Positions 18,494 to 28,117 of a DNA stretch of 64,000 bases are shown piece by piece. The position numbers were made by a program, and so were the translations under genes. The notes under the pieces were generated by a model. It did no database searches and had not been told where the DNA came from. It worked only from the letters and a program-made list of their open reading frames with translations. The stretch covers positions 806,001 to 870,000 of the forward strand of contig OY829383.1 in NCBI GenBank assembly GCA_963691835.1, written 5' to 3'. Every line of letters begins with the position of its first letter. Position 1 is the first letter of the stretch. The stretch is from G963691835 sp963691835 (lineage in GTDB: Bacteria; Pseudomonadota; Alphaproteobacteria; Thalassobaculales; Thalassobaculaceae).

Positions 18494-19225
18494 ATGCTTC
18501 AGACTAAACTACTTCTTGTTGATGATTCGCCGGATCAATCAACCGAGCTATCTGAGTTGTTGTGCGCTTTCGGGTTTCACGTGGATCTTGCGAAAGATGG
18601 TGAGGAAATGCGGTGGAAACTGCAGCTAGTGCAGTATGACGTCGTACTCATGGACATCAATCTTCCAGGAGCAAACGGCCTCGAACTTACGAAACGCATA
18701 CGACGAGCATCCGACATACCAGTAATAATGACCACGGGCAGAACGTCACAGGTTGATAGAGTAATTGGGCTTGAAATTGGCGCTGACGACTATGTAACAA
18801 AGCCAATCGATGCGAGAGAGTTAGTCGCAAGGATAAATGCTGTTCTTCGGCGCACTCGGGTCGTAGCAGCGGATGAAGGCCTCTCGTCACAGGTTCTTAT
18901 TTTTCATGGCTACCACCTTGACCCCAACAACTTCACACTGCGGCATCCTGACGGGAAAATAGTCAGTTTGACCAAAGCCGAATTTGGTCTTCTTAACGCA
19001 TTGGTGCGCAGACCAGGCCGCGCTCAGACTAGGGACATGTTGATGGATCACACTTTCGGTCCCGACCACCACACAATAGATCGCAGCATCGACAACTTAG
19101 TCATGCGTCTGCGATATAAGTTAGGTGACGGGCGAGAATTCATACGATCGGTACGTGGAGTTGGATATATGTTCACGGAGCAATCACGCTGCATCGCACA
19201 GTCGAGTTCTAATATCGAAATTTGA
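18494..19225 (+). CDS. OmpR/PhoB-family response regulator
   Basis: This 243-residue DNA-binding regulator has a receiver domain with the acidic pocket at D10/D11, phospho-acceptor D54 (VLMDINLPG), T80/T81 and K103 (VTKPID). A C-terminal winged helix follows (LTKAEFGLLNALVRRPGRAQ, then DHHTIDRSIDNLVMRLRYKL and FIRSVRGVGYMF). All phosphorylation residues are intact. No kinase gene is adjacent, so the partner is unknown; orphan kinases at 23742 and 24965 are candidates by proximity only. Confidence 0.93.
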   Translation: MLQTKLLLVDDSPDQSTELSELLCAFGFHVDLAKDGEEMRWKLQLVQYDVVLMDINLPGANGLELTKRIRRASDIPVIMTTGRTSQVDRVIGLEIGADDYVTKPIDARELVARINAVLRRTRVVAADEGLSSQVLIFHGYHLDPNNFTLRHPDGKIVSLTKAEFGLLNALVRRPGRAQTRDMLMDHTFGPDHHTIDRSIDNLVMRLRYKLGDGREFIRSVRGVGYMFTEQSRCIAQSSSNIEI

Positions 19226-19804
19226 ATACAATATGAAATTGTACTCAGAAAAATAGGGTCAATATGTCGATTATACCAAACAAAAGGTGGCTACAACGGT
19301 GCTCTCTTGCATATCGATGTTCTTGCTGTGAGAATAATTAATATTGGGTATGAATAATAATGTTTTTAACCCCACAGTCGATGTTTTTGGCAGACAGATT
19401 GGCGATGTTCAAAGCGGCATTTAATATCTTTTCGGACTTCTCCAACGATTTGCGCTCAGATCCGACATATTTTGGTGAAGCACGAACCAAGTTTGTGTAA
19501 TTTCAGCTCTATCAATTGCTGATGCTCGTAGTTCGTTGATCTTAGGCCATAACTTAGTCGGGAGGATTTGTGATCGCGACTTTATAACCTATTAGTAATA
19601 CCCTCTTTTTCCATTGTTTTCTTATCGCCAAAAAGGTATGACGCCACTGTGACAAAGGGCACGACCGACATTTTGTAGTGTGACCACTGAAAACTCACCC
19701 TTTTTTCGTTAAGACACGGCTGTTCAAACACAAAGTATCCCGTACTTCTTATATCCTCACTCTGGCACCGATAATGTTCTTATTTAAGTTGACCGATCGC
19801 CTCA
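19226..19804. other. Intergenic stretch before the IS5-type element
   Basis: About 580 AT-rich bases. Only very short frames are present, and none is convincing. No RNA gene was recognised. Confidence 0.35.
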
Positions 19805-20737
19805 GAGCCCGTCCACAAAGTCATTGAATCGTTGGAATCGTTTGTGATTCACTATCTTGTAGCGATTGATGAGGGAGCTACCAGATGTGGACGAAAGAAA
19901 ACCGTGCCCGTTATGAGCGCCGGGGCCTTCGGTACCCGAGTGATCTGACGGACGAAGAGTGGTCGGTTCTGGCGCCGTTGATCCCGCCGGCCCGGCATGG
20001 CGGCCGCAAGCGGTCGGTTGACGTTCGCGCGGTGATCAATGGCTTGCTCTATGTTCTGGAGACCGGCTGCCCGTGGCGCCATTTGCCGAAGGACTTTCCG
20101 CCGAAGAGCACGGTGCATGGGTATTTCGATCTGTGGGCCTGGGACGGCACGCTCGAGCGGATGCACGATACGCTCTATGTGGCGTTGCGCGAGGCGGAAG
20201 GCCGAGAGGGGCAACCGAGCGCCGCGATTATCGACAGCCAAAGCGCCAAATCGGCGCAAAAAGGGGGGCGTCGCTTGACCCGATCGGCTATGACGCGGGC
20301 AAGAAGACGCGCGGCGTGAAGCGCCACATCCTCACTGACCATGGCGGACTGCTGCTCACGGCGGTGGTGCATCCAGCCGACATTCAGGACCGCGACGGCG
20401 CGGCCTTGGTTTTGAGCAAGCGGGTGCGGCGACGGTTTCCATTCATCGAGGTGGTCTTCGCCGATGCCGGCTACCAGGGGCCGAAAGCCGCCAAGGCGGT
20501 GGCCAAGACCGGGCCCTGGCGGCTGGAAATCATCAAGCGGAGCGACGGCGCCAAGGGCTTCATGGTGCAGGCCAAGCGCTGGATCGTCGAACGCACGCTG
20601 GCCTGGATCTCGCGCAACCGAAGGCTCGCCCGAGACTTCGAGGCGCGGGCGCGAACCGCCACCGCCTTCATCTACCTCGCCATGATCAAGATCATGGTAC
20701 GCCGCTTGAAACAAACATGAACTTTATGGACGGACTC
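19805..20737 (+). mobile_element. Apparently intact IS5-family (IS427-type) element
   Basis: About 930 bases with imperfect inverted ends: GAGCCCGTCCACAAAGT at the left and GAGTCCGTCCATAAAGT read inward from the right. It is flanked on both sides by TCA (19802-19804 and 20738-20740), a 3-base target duplication of the kind this group makes. Two overlapping reading frames encode the transposase with the catalytic residues in place. It is the only IS in the window that looks potentially active, and it is GC-rich within an AT-rich neighbourhood, so it is a recent arrival. Confidence 0.8.
19885..20720 (+). CDS. IS5-type transposase, made by -1 frameshift
   Basis: The first frame (ATG 19885) gives RYPSDLTDEEWSVLAPLIPP, VLETGCPWRHLPKDFPP and AIIDSQSAKSAQKGG (first catalytic Asp). 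The second frame continues DPIGYDAGKKTRGVKRHILT, VVFADAGYQG (second Asp) and RWIVERTLAWISRNRRLARD (Glu), ending at 20720. The join lies at A5G6 (20258-20268), a slippery run of the type used for programmed -1 frameshifting in this IS group. The fused product is about 278 residues. Without the shift the first frame ends at 20319. Confidence 0.8.
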
Positions 20738-20908
20738 TCATAAATCATCATATTTTTTATGAGTGAACAGGTCATTCTTAACAATGCAAACAATAGGTTT
20801 TTTATACCTTGTATGTGTGTAATTTTTTTTTATTTCTGCCGATATTTGTAGGAAAAAAGTATGAAATGCTAACTGTAGGGGGAGGTTTAACTTACTCAAG
20901 GAGTTAAT

Positions 20909-21391
20909 ATGAGTAACGTTAGCACCGATCGTGATGAAGATGTCGACAACAACATCGAGACCAGCTTAGACCCGTTGACACACGCAGAATTTCTTGTGTT
21001 TTGGCGACACGCCGTGGACAACATACGGTACTCCAAAACGATGCAGTGGCGGATCTTGATATATTATTCTGCGATTTGCGTATTCTCGGTTACTGTTTGT
21101 ATGTGTCTGTATTGGACGGATGAAACTCTCACGCGATTCCTTTTTTACACAACATGGCTGTTTAGTTTCTGCTCAATCACTGTGCTAGTGTCTCTCCAAA
21201 TATGGCAAGCGGGTGAACAACGTCGGATTGATTTCATGATCTCGAAGATGGGATCATGGACGAAGGATGCCGCATCGATCCGGTCTCGGATAGCAGGTGA
21301 CTTTCAGAGGTACTCGATCCTAGGACTTATGATTTTATATATAGAAATGGCATCTTTCGCTTTTACGCGGATAATGTGGCCAAACTTTTAA
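20909..21391 (+). CDS. Small membrane protein, unrecognised
   Basis: This 160-residue protein has an acidic N-terminus of about 45 residues, then two adjacent membrane helices (about 47-68 and 75-97), a basic cytoplasmic stretch (EQRRIDFMISKMGSWTKD) and a third helix near the C-terminus. AAGGAG lies just before the ATG, so translation is credible. No family is recognised. It stands alone between an IS and decayed sequence. Confidence 0.65.
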   Translation: MSNVSTDRDEDVDNNIETSLDPLTHAEFLVFWRHAVDNIRYSKTMQWRILIYYSAICVFSVTVCMCLYWTDETLTRFLFYTTWLFSFCSITVLVSLQIWQAGEQRRIDFMISKMGSWTKDAASIRSRIAGDFQRYSILGLMILYIEMASFAFTRIMWPNF

Positions 21392-22190
21392 CAGGGTTTC
21401 ACCATATCGTATGTGAGCACTTCTATGTTGCGGATTAACGAAGTCCTGGAGTTGATCCAACCCAAGAGTTCGACCAGCCGAAAGATGGTTCGGCTATGGT
21501 ATGTGGCTTGAGCGGCAATTATGGAAAGAATGAGGGCCGATTTGGGCTGATCTTGGGGATTTGATTGGACCGATGGCTCGACGCTTGTCCAGGATTGGTC
21601 TGCTTACGGCTTTGTCAAATTAGCCAACAATTGAGTATCTATTGGCCTTTCTCCAGCCAAATGTTCCGAATGATCAGCCGAAACTATACAATGGGCAAAG
21701 AAAAAATCTCTCACGGCACGGGCAGCGACCAACCTCGTTTACGGCCGCCCAATCGGACCAGACGTTGGTTCGCCGTTCGGCTTAAATCAATACACCTAAA
21801 CGGCTAACATCGTATCGGCTAAATGGCCATCGTCCACATCACAACGATCGGCGGTATAGGGCTGTACCTTGCAATTGAAGTTTTCGGTCGTCATTGGGAC
21901 CTCCGGCTGCCCCAATCGGGTGCAACCGCTGTCCGTACGACGACTTAGCGAATAATCGTAATCCGTTGGTCTGCACTTAACTGGGACTTATAGCCTGAGA
22001 TGGAAGTGATGATCTGTGCCAACGGTTAATGTCCGGCTTGCGACACAATTTTCCACGGATTTTCGGGTTTTATTTGGCATCGAGATTTTCTCGGCTACTT
22101 TAGCTAGATCATCGTGAATGACCTGAAGGCTGATCTAACCTCTTTGATCCCCTCTATCTTAACCTCGGTTTTCTAATGATGCGTTGCTAC
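21392..22190. other. Decayed stretch without a supported gene
   Basis: About 800 bases with short frames only. From about 22150 the sequence passes into an IS3-type remnant. No tRNA, repeat array or terminator was recognised. Confidence 0.35.
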
Positions 22191-23195
22191 AACGCCAATC
22201 AGAGGACGGCGGGCGTGTGCCGCTGTCACGGGATCACTGACGTGACGTATTACAAGTTTAAGGTGAAGGATGGCGACCTTGAGTCTCGGAGGTCGAGTGT
22301 TTGACGGGATATATTACGCGAATGCGCAGCTTAAGAAACTGCTGGCAGAGGCGATTCAGAACATCGCCATGCTGAAGGACATCGCATCAGAAGATGGTGA
22401 CGCCCTGGGCGAGACGGGACGCCGTTGCCCGCCTCCGTGCGGTGTCCGAGGAGAAAGATCGGTTGGCGTGTTGTTTCCTAGCGGTGGACCGGTCGTCAGT
22501 TCCAACCGGTCATGCAGACCTGGTGAAGCGAAAGGCTGCGAGCATCTGCGGACGCTCTCGCTCAAGCAGCGACGGTTTGGCTATAGCGACTTTCGTCTGC
22601 TACCGGCCTGCGAAGGGGCGCTCTGAACCCTCGAATGCCAAGGCGGATGTATCGTTAGGGGAAGCTCCAAGTGTGTCGACAAAGTGGACGCAAGCGCGCG
22701 CTGCAGACACGCTCGCCTGTTAGCCATCTGGCCAGGCCAAACTGGAGATGGTCGCTCGACTTCGTGTCTACCGCCTTATCGGGCGGGTGGCGCTTCCGAA
22801 TCAAGGGGATCATCGACACCTTCGCTCACGAATGCCTGACCCCATTGGCCGACAATTCACTTTTGCGCCAGCACGTGGTGCGTAAGCTCGAAACCCTGGT
22901 CTGCCGGAGGTGGACCAAGCCGCGGACCATTGTCAACGACAACATTGTCAACGACAACGACACCGAGCTCACCAGCATAACGGTGCCGCGCTGAAGCCAA
23001 GAGCGCGCCAAAGAGTGGCACTACATCGCGCCAAACAAGCCAATGCAGAACGGCTTCATCCAGAATTTCAACGGGCGCCTGGGCGATAAGTACCCCAAAG
23101 AGACGCTGTTGGAACAACTATGCGACACTCGGCGACTGGAAAGTGGACTACAACACCACCAGACCGCACTCGAGCCTTGGCGGGAGCCCCCATCT
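22190..23195 (+). pseudogene. IS3-family element remnant (OrfA and OrfB fragments)
   Basis: Across several frames the plus strand carries ANAQLKKLLAEAIQNIAMLK (OrfA coiled coil), RRDAVARLRAVSEEKDRLAC and FLAVDRSSVP (start of OrfB). Then come NWRWSLDFVSTALSGGWRFR, TIVNDN (family TIVSDNGTEL), WHYIAPNKPMQNGFIQNFNG and a final YNTTRPHSSLG-like segment. A 12-base repeat (ACATTGTCAACG region, 22929-22955) disrupts the DNG motif. Frames change repeatedly, so it is dead. Confidence 0.65.
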
Positions 23196-23741
23196 AAAAT
23201 CGCCGTGCATGTAGACGCAGGGCATGTCCAGAGTCTACATGCCATCCCACCGACACCACGTCATCAGCCAATGCCGGAGCTCTACCCACAGCAAGAAGAA
23301 TATACCACTTTCCATTGCTTAACTTACGAATATTTAAACCCAAAAATAATTGGATTAAACCATAACTCTTATCATAATAATTGATGACAGAATAGGCCCG
23401 GAAGCGCAAAGCCTCAGTAGGTCTCTGCCCATGTTTTAGTTTCAAATTGCATCGCTATTTTGAAATTCCGATTCTCTATATGACATCTACCAAATTCCAA
23501 GGACGTTTTTTCGCTGTATATAAAACAGTAATCTCTCGCTTTTTTAAGCAATATGCTATGTTTTTATATATATCTTTATTGACCACCCTCTATAACGAGT
23601 GAGAGCCCATATCCAATTCTAATTAAATACTTATTTACATCATTTTTTTCACAGTTCATGCACACTTAGCCGACAGTGCAATCGTAGTTTCGTGGTGATC
23701 GCTCGTCTCCCGAGCGGGATAATCAGTTTGGAGAGAATATC
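23196..23741. promoter_or_regulatory. AT-rich region upstream of the two-kinase operon
   Basis: About 540 bases, strongly AT-rich from 23300, with no coding frame. It should contain the promoter of the operon at 23742; GGAGA lies just before the ATG. No specific boxes are claimed. Confidence 0.35.
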
Positions 23742-24914
23742 ATGCGCCCCTGCATTATGGTCATAGAAGATGATGAACCCACTGCTCACGAACTAACGGA
23801 AATCATCATCGCTGATGGTTACAATTGTGTCACTTATTTATCGCCTGTCGAAGCCCTCTCAAGGGCGTCTAACGATCAATCGATCGATATTGTAATCACT
23901 GATTTCCGAATGCCTGGATGCGATGGTATAAGTTTTGTAACAACCTTAAGAGAAAAAAGATCGGACATCCGGGTTATTTTCATATCCGGCAATGCAGATA
24001 AAAGTCACGTAGCAGACGCTATGTTATTAGATGCGTCTGCATTTCTGGAAAAACCTATTTGTCCAACTCGATTAATGGACTTGGTACGTATTGAGGGCGA
24101 TCGGATAAAATCTGATACTGCGCGGCGTCAGGTTTATGAAGAAATGGTGGAAAATACCCGGCGCCTCTCTTCTGAATTGAGTGGCGCTAGAACAGAACTT
24201 GAGCGACAGAAATTTGACGTCAAAGCTGCAGATATTGCGAAGAGAGATTTCCTGCGATTAATCAATCATGAGCTGCGTACGCCGTTAAATGCTGTAATAG
24301 GCGGGCTATCCATTTTAGACGATAATTGGGATTACAGCTCGCCTCAAACGTCTAAAATTGTTGAAGTATCTTACAGTAATGCGGTCGTTCTCGTAAATAT
24401 GGTCGACCAAATACTTCAACTCACTGAGCGGCAAGATGCCTCACAGTACATCTACGAAAAGATGTCTCCAATTGATGTTGTCAATCTAGCTGTGCTCGGT
24501 TGCACTGAAATGGCAAGAAGGTCACGTGTTACAATTGACATAAACAATACAGTTTTGGAGAATACGCATATCGAGGTCGATCGCGTATGTTTTTCATTGG
24601 CGCTTAAACTTATTATTGAAAATGCGGTGAAATTTTCTGATGAAGGAGGACGCGTCGATGTGACTGTAGAATACATTGATGAAAAGGTGCAATTCGTTAT
24701 CAGTGATCGAGGCCCCGGCATGAAAGAGACACAGATCGACGAGTTAAGTGATCCATCGTGTTATATGATTACAAAGTGCGATGAGTTTAGACCAGGACTT
24801 GGTATTGGGCTATCGTTATCCCAAAGAATAATTATTGAACACACTGGACAATTGATCATTTACATGAACGAGCCCACTGGCACCGTTTGCCTTGTAAGTC
24901 TACCGGCTAAATAG
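23742..24914 (+). CDS. Sensor kinase with N-terminal receiver domain
   Basis: This 390-residue soluble protein has a receiver domain first (D54 in VITDFRMPG, lysine in FLEKPI), then a coiled linker (about 125-165), a HisKA domain (H176 in INHELRTPLN) and an HATPase domain (IIENAVKFSDEGG as N box, DRGPGM as G1, GLGIGLSL as G2). Receiver-first hybrid kinases typically have their activity set by another kinase phosphorylating the receiver. There is no membrane segment. It is the first gene of a three-gene operon: a second kinase begins 50 bases later. It is AT-rich relative to the core genome. Confidence 0.92.
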   Translation: MRPCIMVIEDDEPTAHELTEIIIADGYNCVTYLSPVEALSRASNDQSIDIVITDFRMPGCDGISFVTTLREKRSDIRVIFISGNADKSHVADAMLLDASAFLEKPICPTRLMDLVRIEGDRIKSDTARRQVYEEMVENTRRLSSELSGARTELERQKFDVKAADIAKRDFLRLINHELRTPLNAVIGGLSILDDNWDYSSPQTSKIVEVSYSNAVVLVNMVDQILQLTERQDASQYIYEKMSPIDVVNLAVLGCTEMARRSRVTIDINNTVLENTHIEVDRVCFSLALKLIIENAVKFSDEGGRVDVTVEYIDEKVQFVISDRGPGMKETQIDELSDPSCYMITKCDEFRPGLGIGLSLSQRIIIEHTGQLIIYMNEPTGTVCLVSLPAK

Positions 24915-24964
24915 CTAGCCTCAAGTTTTCGCTGCATCGTAACCCGGAGAATTGAGCGTATAAA

Positions 24965-26467
24965 ATGCCTTGGATGTTCCAAATTTGGCCATTAACGAAT
25001 GTGAAGTCAATCCGTGGGAGAGTGCTTACCGTTACTCTTTCTGGGATGACTTTTTTCTTTACTGGCGTTGTATTGATATTGTTTGGCTTGCAAAATGTTA
25101 TAATTTCCAAAACACTACATAATGCGGGTAGCATTTTTATACTATTCGGAATATTTAGTACTATTTTAACGTTCAATATTCTTTTTAGTGTTGGAAAACG
25201 AATGACCGAAATATCGATGGTACTGACAAGAGAATCCCCGGGATTCTCAGAGTGTTTCTTTTCGGACACAGACGAGATTTCCAAAATGGGGAGGCATGTG
25301 ATTGATCTACTGCACCAGAAAGACTTGCTAGAGGACAGTGAGCGCCGCGCGGACGCCAGCGCAAAGAGCATGGAGAGCTTAATTACTCATGCCAGCGTAC
25401 CAATTTGTGAGATTACGCGAGACGGAAGAATGTTGAATATGAATATCATGGCATCACAGTTATTTGGAGAATTAGGGCACTGGGATAAGAACTCAGTATA
25501 CCACAAACTTATCACCGAGGAATCTCGGCAGGATGTACTATTAGCTTTTCGTTCAGCGCTAAACGGAGATGTTGTCCCTAGTTTCTATTGCACGATGCAT
25601 GGGATAAAAGGTGAAGTACGGGACGCTATGATGACCGCTAGCCCAAGATACGATGCGCGAAGTAAGGTTTTTTCCGTTGTATTTGTCGCCCAAGACATTA
25701 CGTCTATGAGGATAGCAGAAAAAAAAGCGACCCATGCCGCTAGGCTAGCAACACTCGGTGAAATGGCAGCTGGGATTGCACATGAACTGAACCAACCACT
25801 CAATGTGATCGGTATGGCCGCCGCGAACCTTAGGCGACATATCTCCCAAGACCGCGTCATCGATGAGTACTGTAGCGGGAAAATTTCGCGCATAGAAGAA
25901 CAGGTCTCCCGCGCTTCAAAAGTCATTTCACACATGAGAGTATTTGGGCGTGTAGACGATAATAATAAAAGATGCTTTGATGTTGTTGATTCTATAGATT
26001 TAGCTATCGCACTTCTTGATGAGCGGTTTCGTCTCAAAGGAATTTGTTTAGAATTTCAAAAACCAGACACAGAATGCTTTGTTTTTGGTAATGATACCCA
26101 ATTAGAACAAGTTATTATTAATCTCCTTACCAATGCTTACGACGCTATTTCTAGAATTGGAGCACCACCAGATTCGCATGTGTCTATCACCGCCGGGCTA
26201 TCTCCTGTCGGTAATCATTGCATTATAGTGGTCGAGGACACAGGGGGCGGGGTAGATGGAGAATTGATTGAGCGAGTTTTTGACCCTTTTGTCACTTCCA
26301 AAGATGTTGGAGATGGAATGGGGCTTGGCCTGTCGATCAGCTATGGAATTATCAAAGAGATGGGGGGCGATATTTTTTTACGGAATATGGACAAGGGGGC
26401 AAAATTTGAAATTACTCTACCGGTTACAGAAAACGATAATAAAAAAAGTATTAATGATTGCGTTTGA
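24965..26467 (+). CDS. Membrane-bound PAS histidine kinase
   Basis: This 500-residue kinase has two membrane helices close together (about 20-46 and 54-76) with almost no periplasmic loop, so it probably senses in or at the membrane or in the cytosol. A short linker leads to a PAS-like domain (about 135-245), then HisKA with H273 in GIAHELNQPLNVIGM (the HELNQPL class shared by DctB/FixL-type kinases). The HATPase has INLLTNAYDAI, VEDTGGGV and GMGLGLSISYGI. No receiver is attached. Gene order suggests it could phosphorylate the receiver of the preceding kinase (inference). Confidence 0.92.
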   Translation: MPWMFQIWPLTNVKSIRGRVLTVTLSGMTFFFTGVVLILFGLQNVIISKTLHNAGSIFILFGIFSTILTFNILFSVGKRMTEISMVLTRESPGFSECFFSDTDEISKMGRHVIDLLHQKDLLEDSERRADASAKSMESLITHASVPICEITRDGRMLNMNIMASQLFGELGHWDKNSVYHKLITEESRQDVLLAFRSALNGDVVPSFYCTMHGIKGEVRDAMMTASPRYDARSKVFSVVFVAQDITSMRIAEKKATHAARLATLGEMAAGIAHELNQPLNVIGMAAANLRRHISQDRVIDEYCSGKISRIEEQVSRASKVISHMRVFGRVDDNNKRCFDVVDSIDLAIALLDERFRLKGICLEFQKPDTECFVFGNDTQLEQVIINLLTNAYDAISRIGAPPDSHVSITAGLSPVGNHCIIVVEDTGGGVDGELIERVFDPFVTSKDVGDGMGLGLSISYGIIKEMGGDIFLRNMDKGAKFEITLPVTENDNKKSINDCV

Positions 26468-26491
26468 TTTCGTGCATTCTAGGTGGCTATG

Positions 26492-27718
26492 ATGAGCGCA
26501 AGTGAAAAAGGGTCGCTACAGTCCCAACACCCTTCAGTTGATCTTGGTAGGTTATTGTCTCTACACATCAAATTTTTGGAGAAGTTGCCAGGCGGGATAA
26601 GAGCTGACCTAAGGGGTGTAAGTCTTAGGAATCTACGGCATCAAGGATTGAAATTAAGAGATTCAATCTGCTCAGGAGTAGATTTTACCAGCGCGGAGAT
26701 TTCTTCTTCCGATTTTTCCGCGTCGGATTGTTTTGCAACAGTATTTCGACGAGCGCAACTTTCTTCCAGTAATTTTCTGAATGCTGACTTGAGAGGCGCG
26801 AAGTTTACGGGATCGTTGCTGAGAGGTGCCGATTTTAGAGGCGCAGATATGAGGGCTGGCGATCTCCGGTCAAAGGACCTTGAGAGGACACAGCCTGTAG
26901 ATTTTTCTGACGCTGTGCTCGATCGCGCAAATTTTTCTAGAGCGGATATCACAGAGGGTAATCTTTCGAATGCCTCTTTGAAGGGAGCGAGATTATCTGA
27001 TGCCGAGTTGGTAGCCGTTAACCTCTCCGGAGCTGACCTCCGAGGGGCGAACTTCGCCAGAAGCCGTCTTCAGCGGGCCTTAATGGCAGGCGCTCGTGTG
27101 GATGGCACAGTATTCTCTGGAGTTGACCTGCGAGACGCGTTTCTTCGCAATGTCGACCTTTGTGAGACTGATTTGACCGGAGCCAATCTGACTGGTTGTA
27201 AAGCGTTCTTTGGGCTTATTGATATGGTAGGCACAGTTCGGGCGGTTATCCGACGGCATATGAGATGGTTGGCTACAAACGGGGTTGAGGGGGAAAGAGC
27301 TGACTTCGGTGGAATGGACCTTACTGGAATAGATCTGCGATATGCGGATCTTAGTGTAGCCAACTTTAGAAAATGTGATCTGTCTGGTGTCAACATGTCA
27401 GGTGGTTTCTTTACGCGTGCTGACTTCACCGGAGCTAGGTTGCGTCGCAGCCGTTTGGTTGATGCGGATCTCCGAGGTTCGCTTTTTGTTGATGCGGACG
27501 TGAGGCAGGCTGATTTCTCGAAATCCGACTTGAGTTATCTGAACGTTGAGCTCGATACTGATGCGAAGAGCATTAAAAGAATTGCTACATCGATGAACGG
27601 AGCAAATATAAGTGGTTGTAATTTTTCTCGATCGATATTGGTCGGTGCAGTTATTGATAAGCACGTTCAGAATGTTGAATTTTCTGATGCTGTCTGGAAT
27701 TACAAAACCGAGACATAG
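26492..27718 (+). CDS. Pentapeptide-repeat protein
   Basis: This protein of about 409 residues is dominated by A(D/N)LxX-type pentapeptides (for example NADLRGAKF, GADFRGADM, LSGADLRGANF, DFTGARLRRS) in two blocks, about residues 35-235 and 270-385. They are separated by an insertion of about 35 residues with no repeats (FFGLIDMVGTVRAVIRRHMR). Such repeats form a right-handed quadrilateral beta-helix. ATG 26492 is preferred over 26489 or GTG 26483 because AGGTGG is then suitably spaced. It follows the kinase gene by about 24 bases, so it belongs to the same operon; its role there is unknown. A scaffold or DNA-mimic function is possible but unproven. Confidence 0.85.
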   Translation: MSASEKGSLQSQHPSVDLGRLLSLHIKFLEKLPGGIRADLRGVSLRNLRHQGLKLRDSICSGVDFTSAEISSSDFSASDCFATVFRRAQLSSSNFLNADLRGAKFTGSLLRGADFRGADMRAGDLRSKDLERTQPVDFSDAVLDRANFSRADITEGNLSNASLKGARLSDAELVAVNLSGADLRGANFARSRLQRALMAGARVDGTVFSGVDLRDAFLRNVDLCETDLTGANLTGCKAFFGLIDMVGTVRAVIRRHMRWLATNGVEGERADFGGMDLTGIDLRYADLSVANFRKCDLSGVNMSGGFFTRADFTGARLRRSRLVDADLRGSLFVDADVRQADFSKSDLSYLNVELDTDAKSIKRIATSMNGANISGCNFSRSILVGAVIDKHVQNVEFSDAVWNYKTET

Positions 27719-28117
27719 AATCATACTAGAATGTTGACCAAGATCCAGGCAGTCCGTCTTCATCTCTTTATATATTATTCAAAATTGGCGGTCGTCTTAG
27801 ACATGATTATCTTGTGTGAGCGTCCGACGACTGTGGTTATTGCGTCAAATTGTCATTTAATAATGAAAACCCTTACTTGCGCTAGTGTACCGTGCTAATC
27901 CATCCAATAATGCCAATCTAGAGTTGGATTTAGCGGTAAATTAGCATCGGGGTTAGGGGACGAAGCCATAATCGGGGCTTGGTTTCGATGGATCTAAGGT
28001 GGTTGGGTGTTGCTCAGCTAGTAAGTACTAGCGCCTGCGTAAATCGGACGCACATCCTGTCACTTTTCCGGCGTTACACCAGATAAAGTCTAGTTTCCCG
28101 GGTGCGGGCGCAAACCG
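27719..28117. other. Gap between the kinase operon and the integrative element
   Basis: About 400 bases with no gene. The two flanking genes converge here, so terminators would be expected, but no strong hairpin with a T run was found. I looked here for a copy of the tRNA-Arg 3' end that would mark the far end of the element and did not find one. Confidence 0.4.

Noticed and set aside
22929..22955. Short direct repeat resembling a CRISPR or satellite unit
   Set aside because: Only two copies of about 12 bases, inside a decayed IS3 OrfB; it is a local duplication.
27719..28117. Possible left attachment site of the integrative element
   Set aside because: No stretch matches the tRNA-Arg 3' end; only short chance matches such as GCTCAGC were seen.
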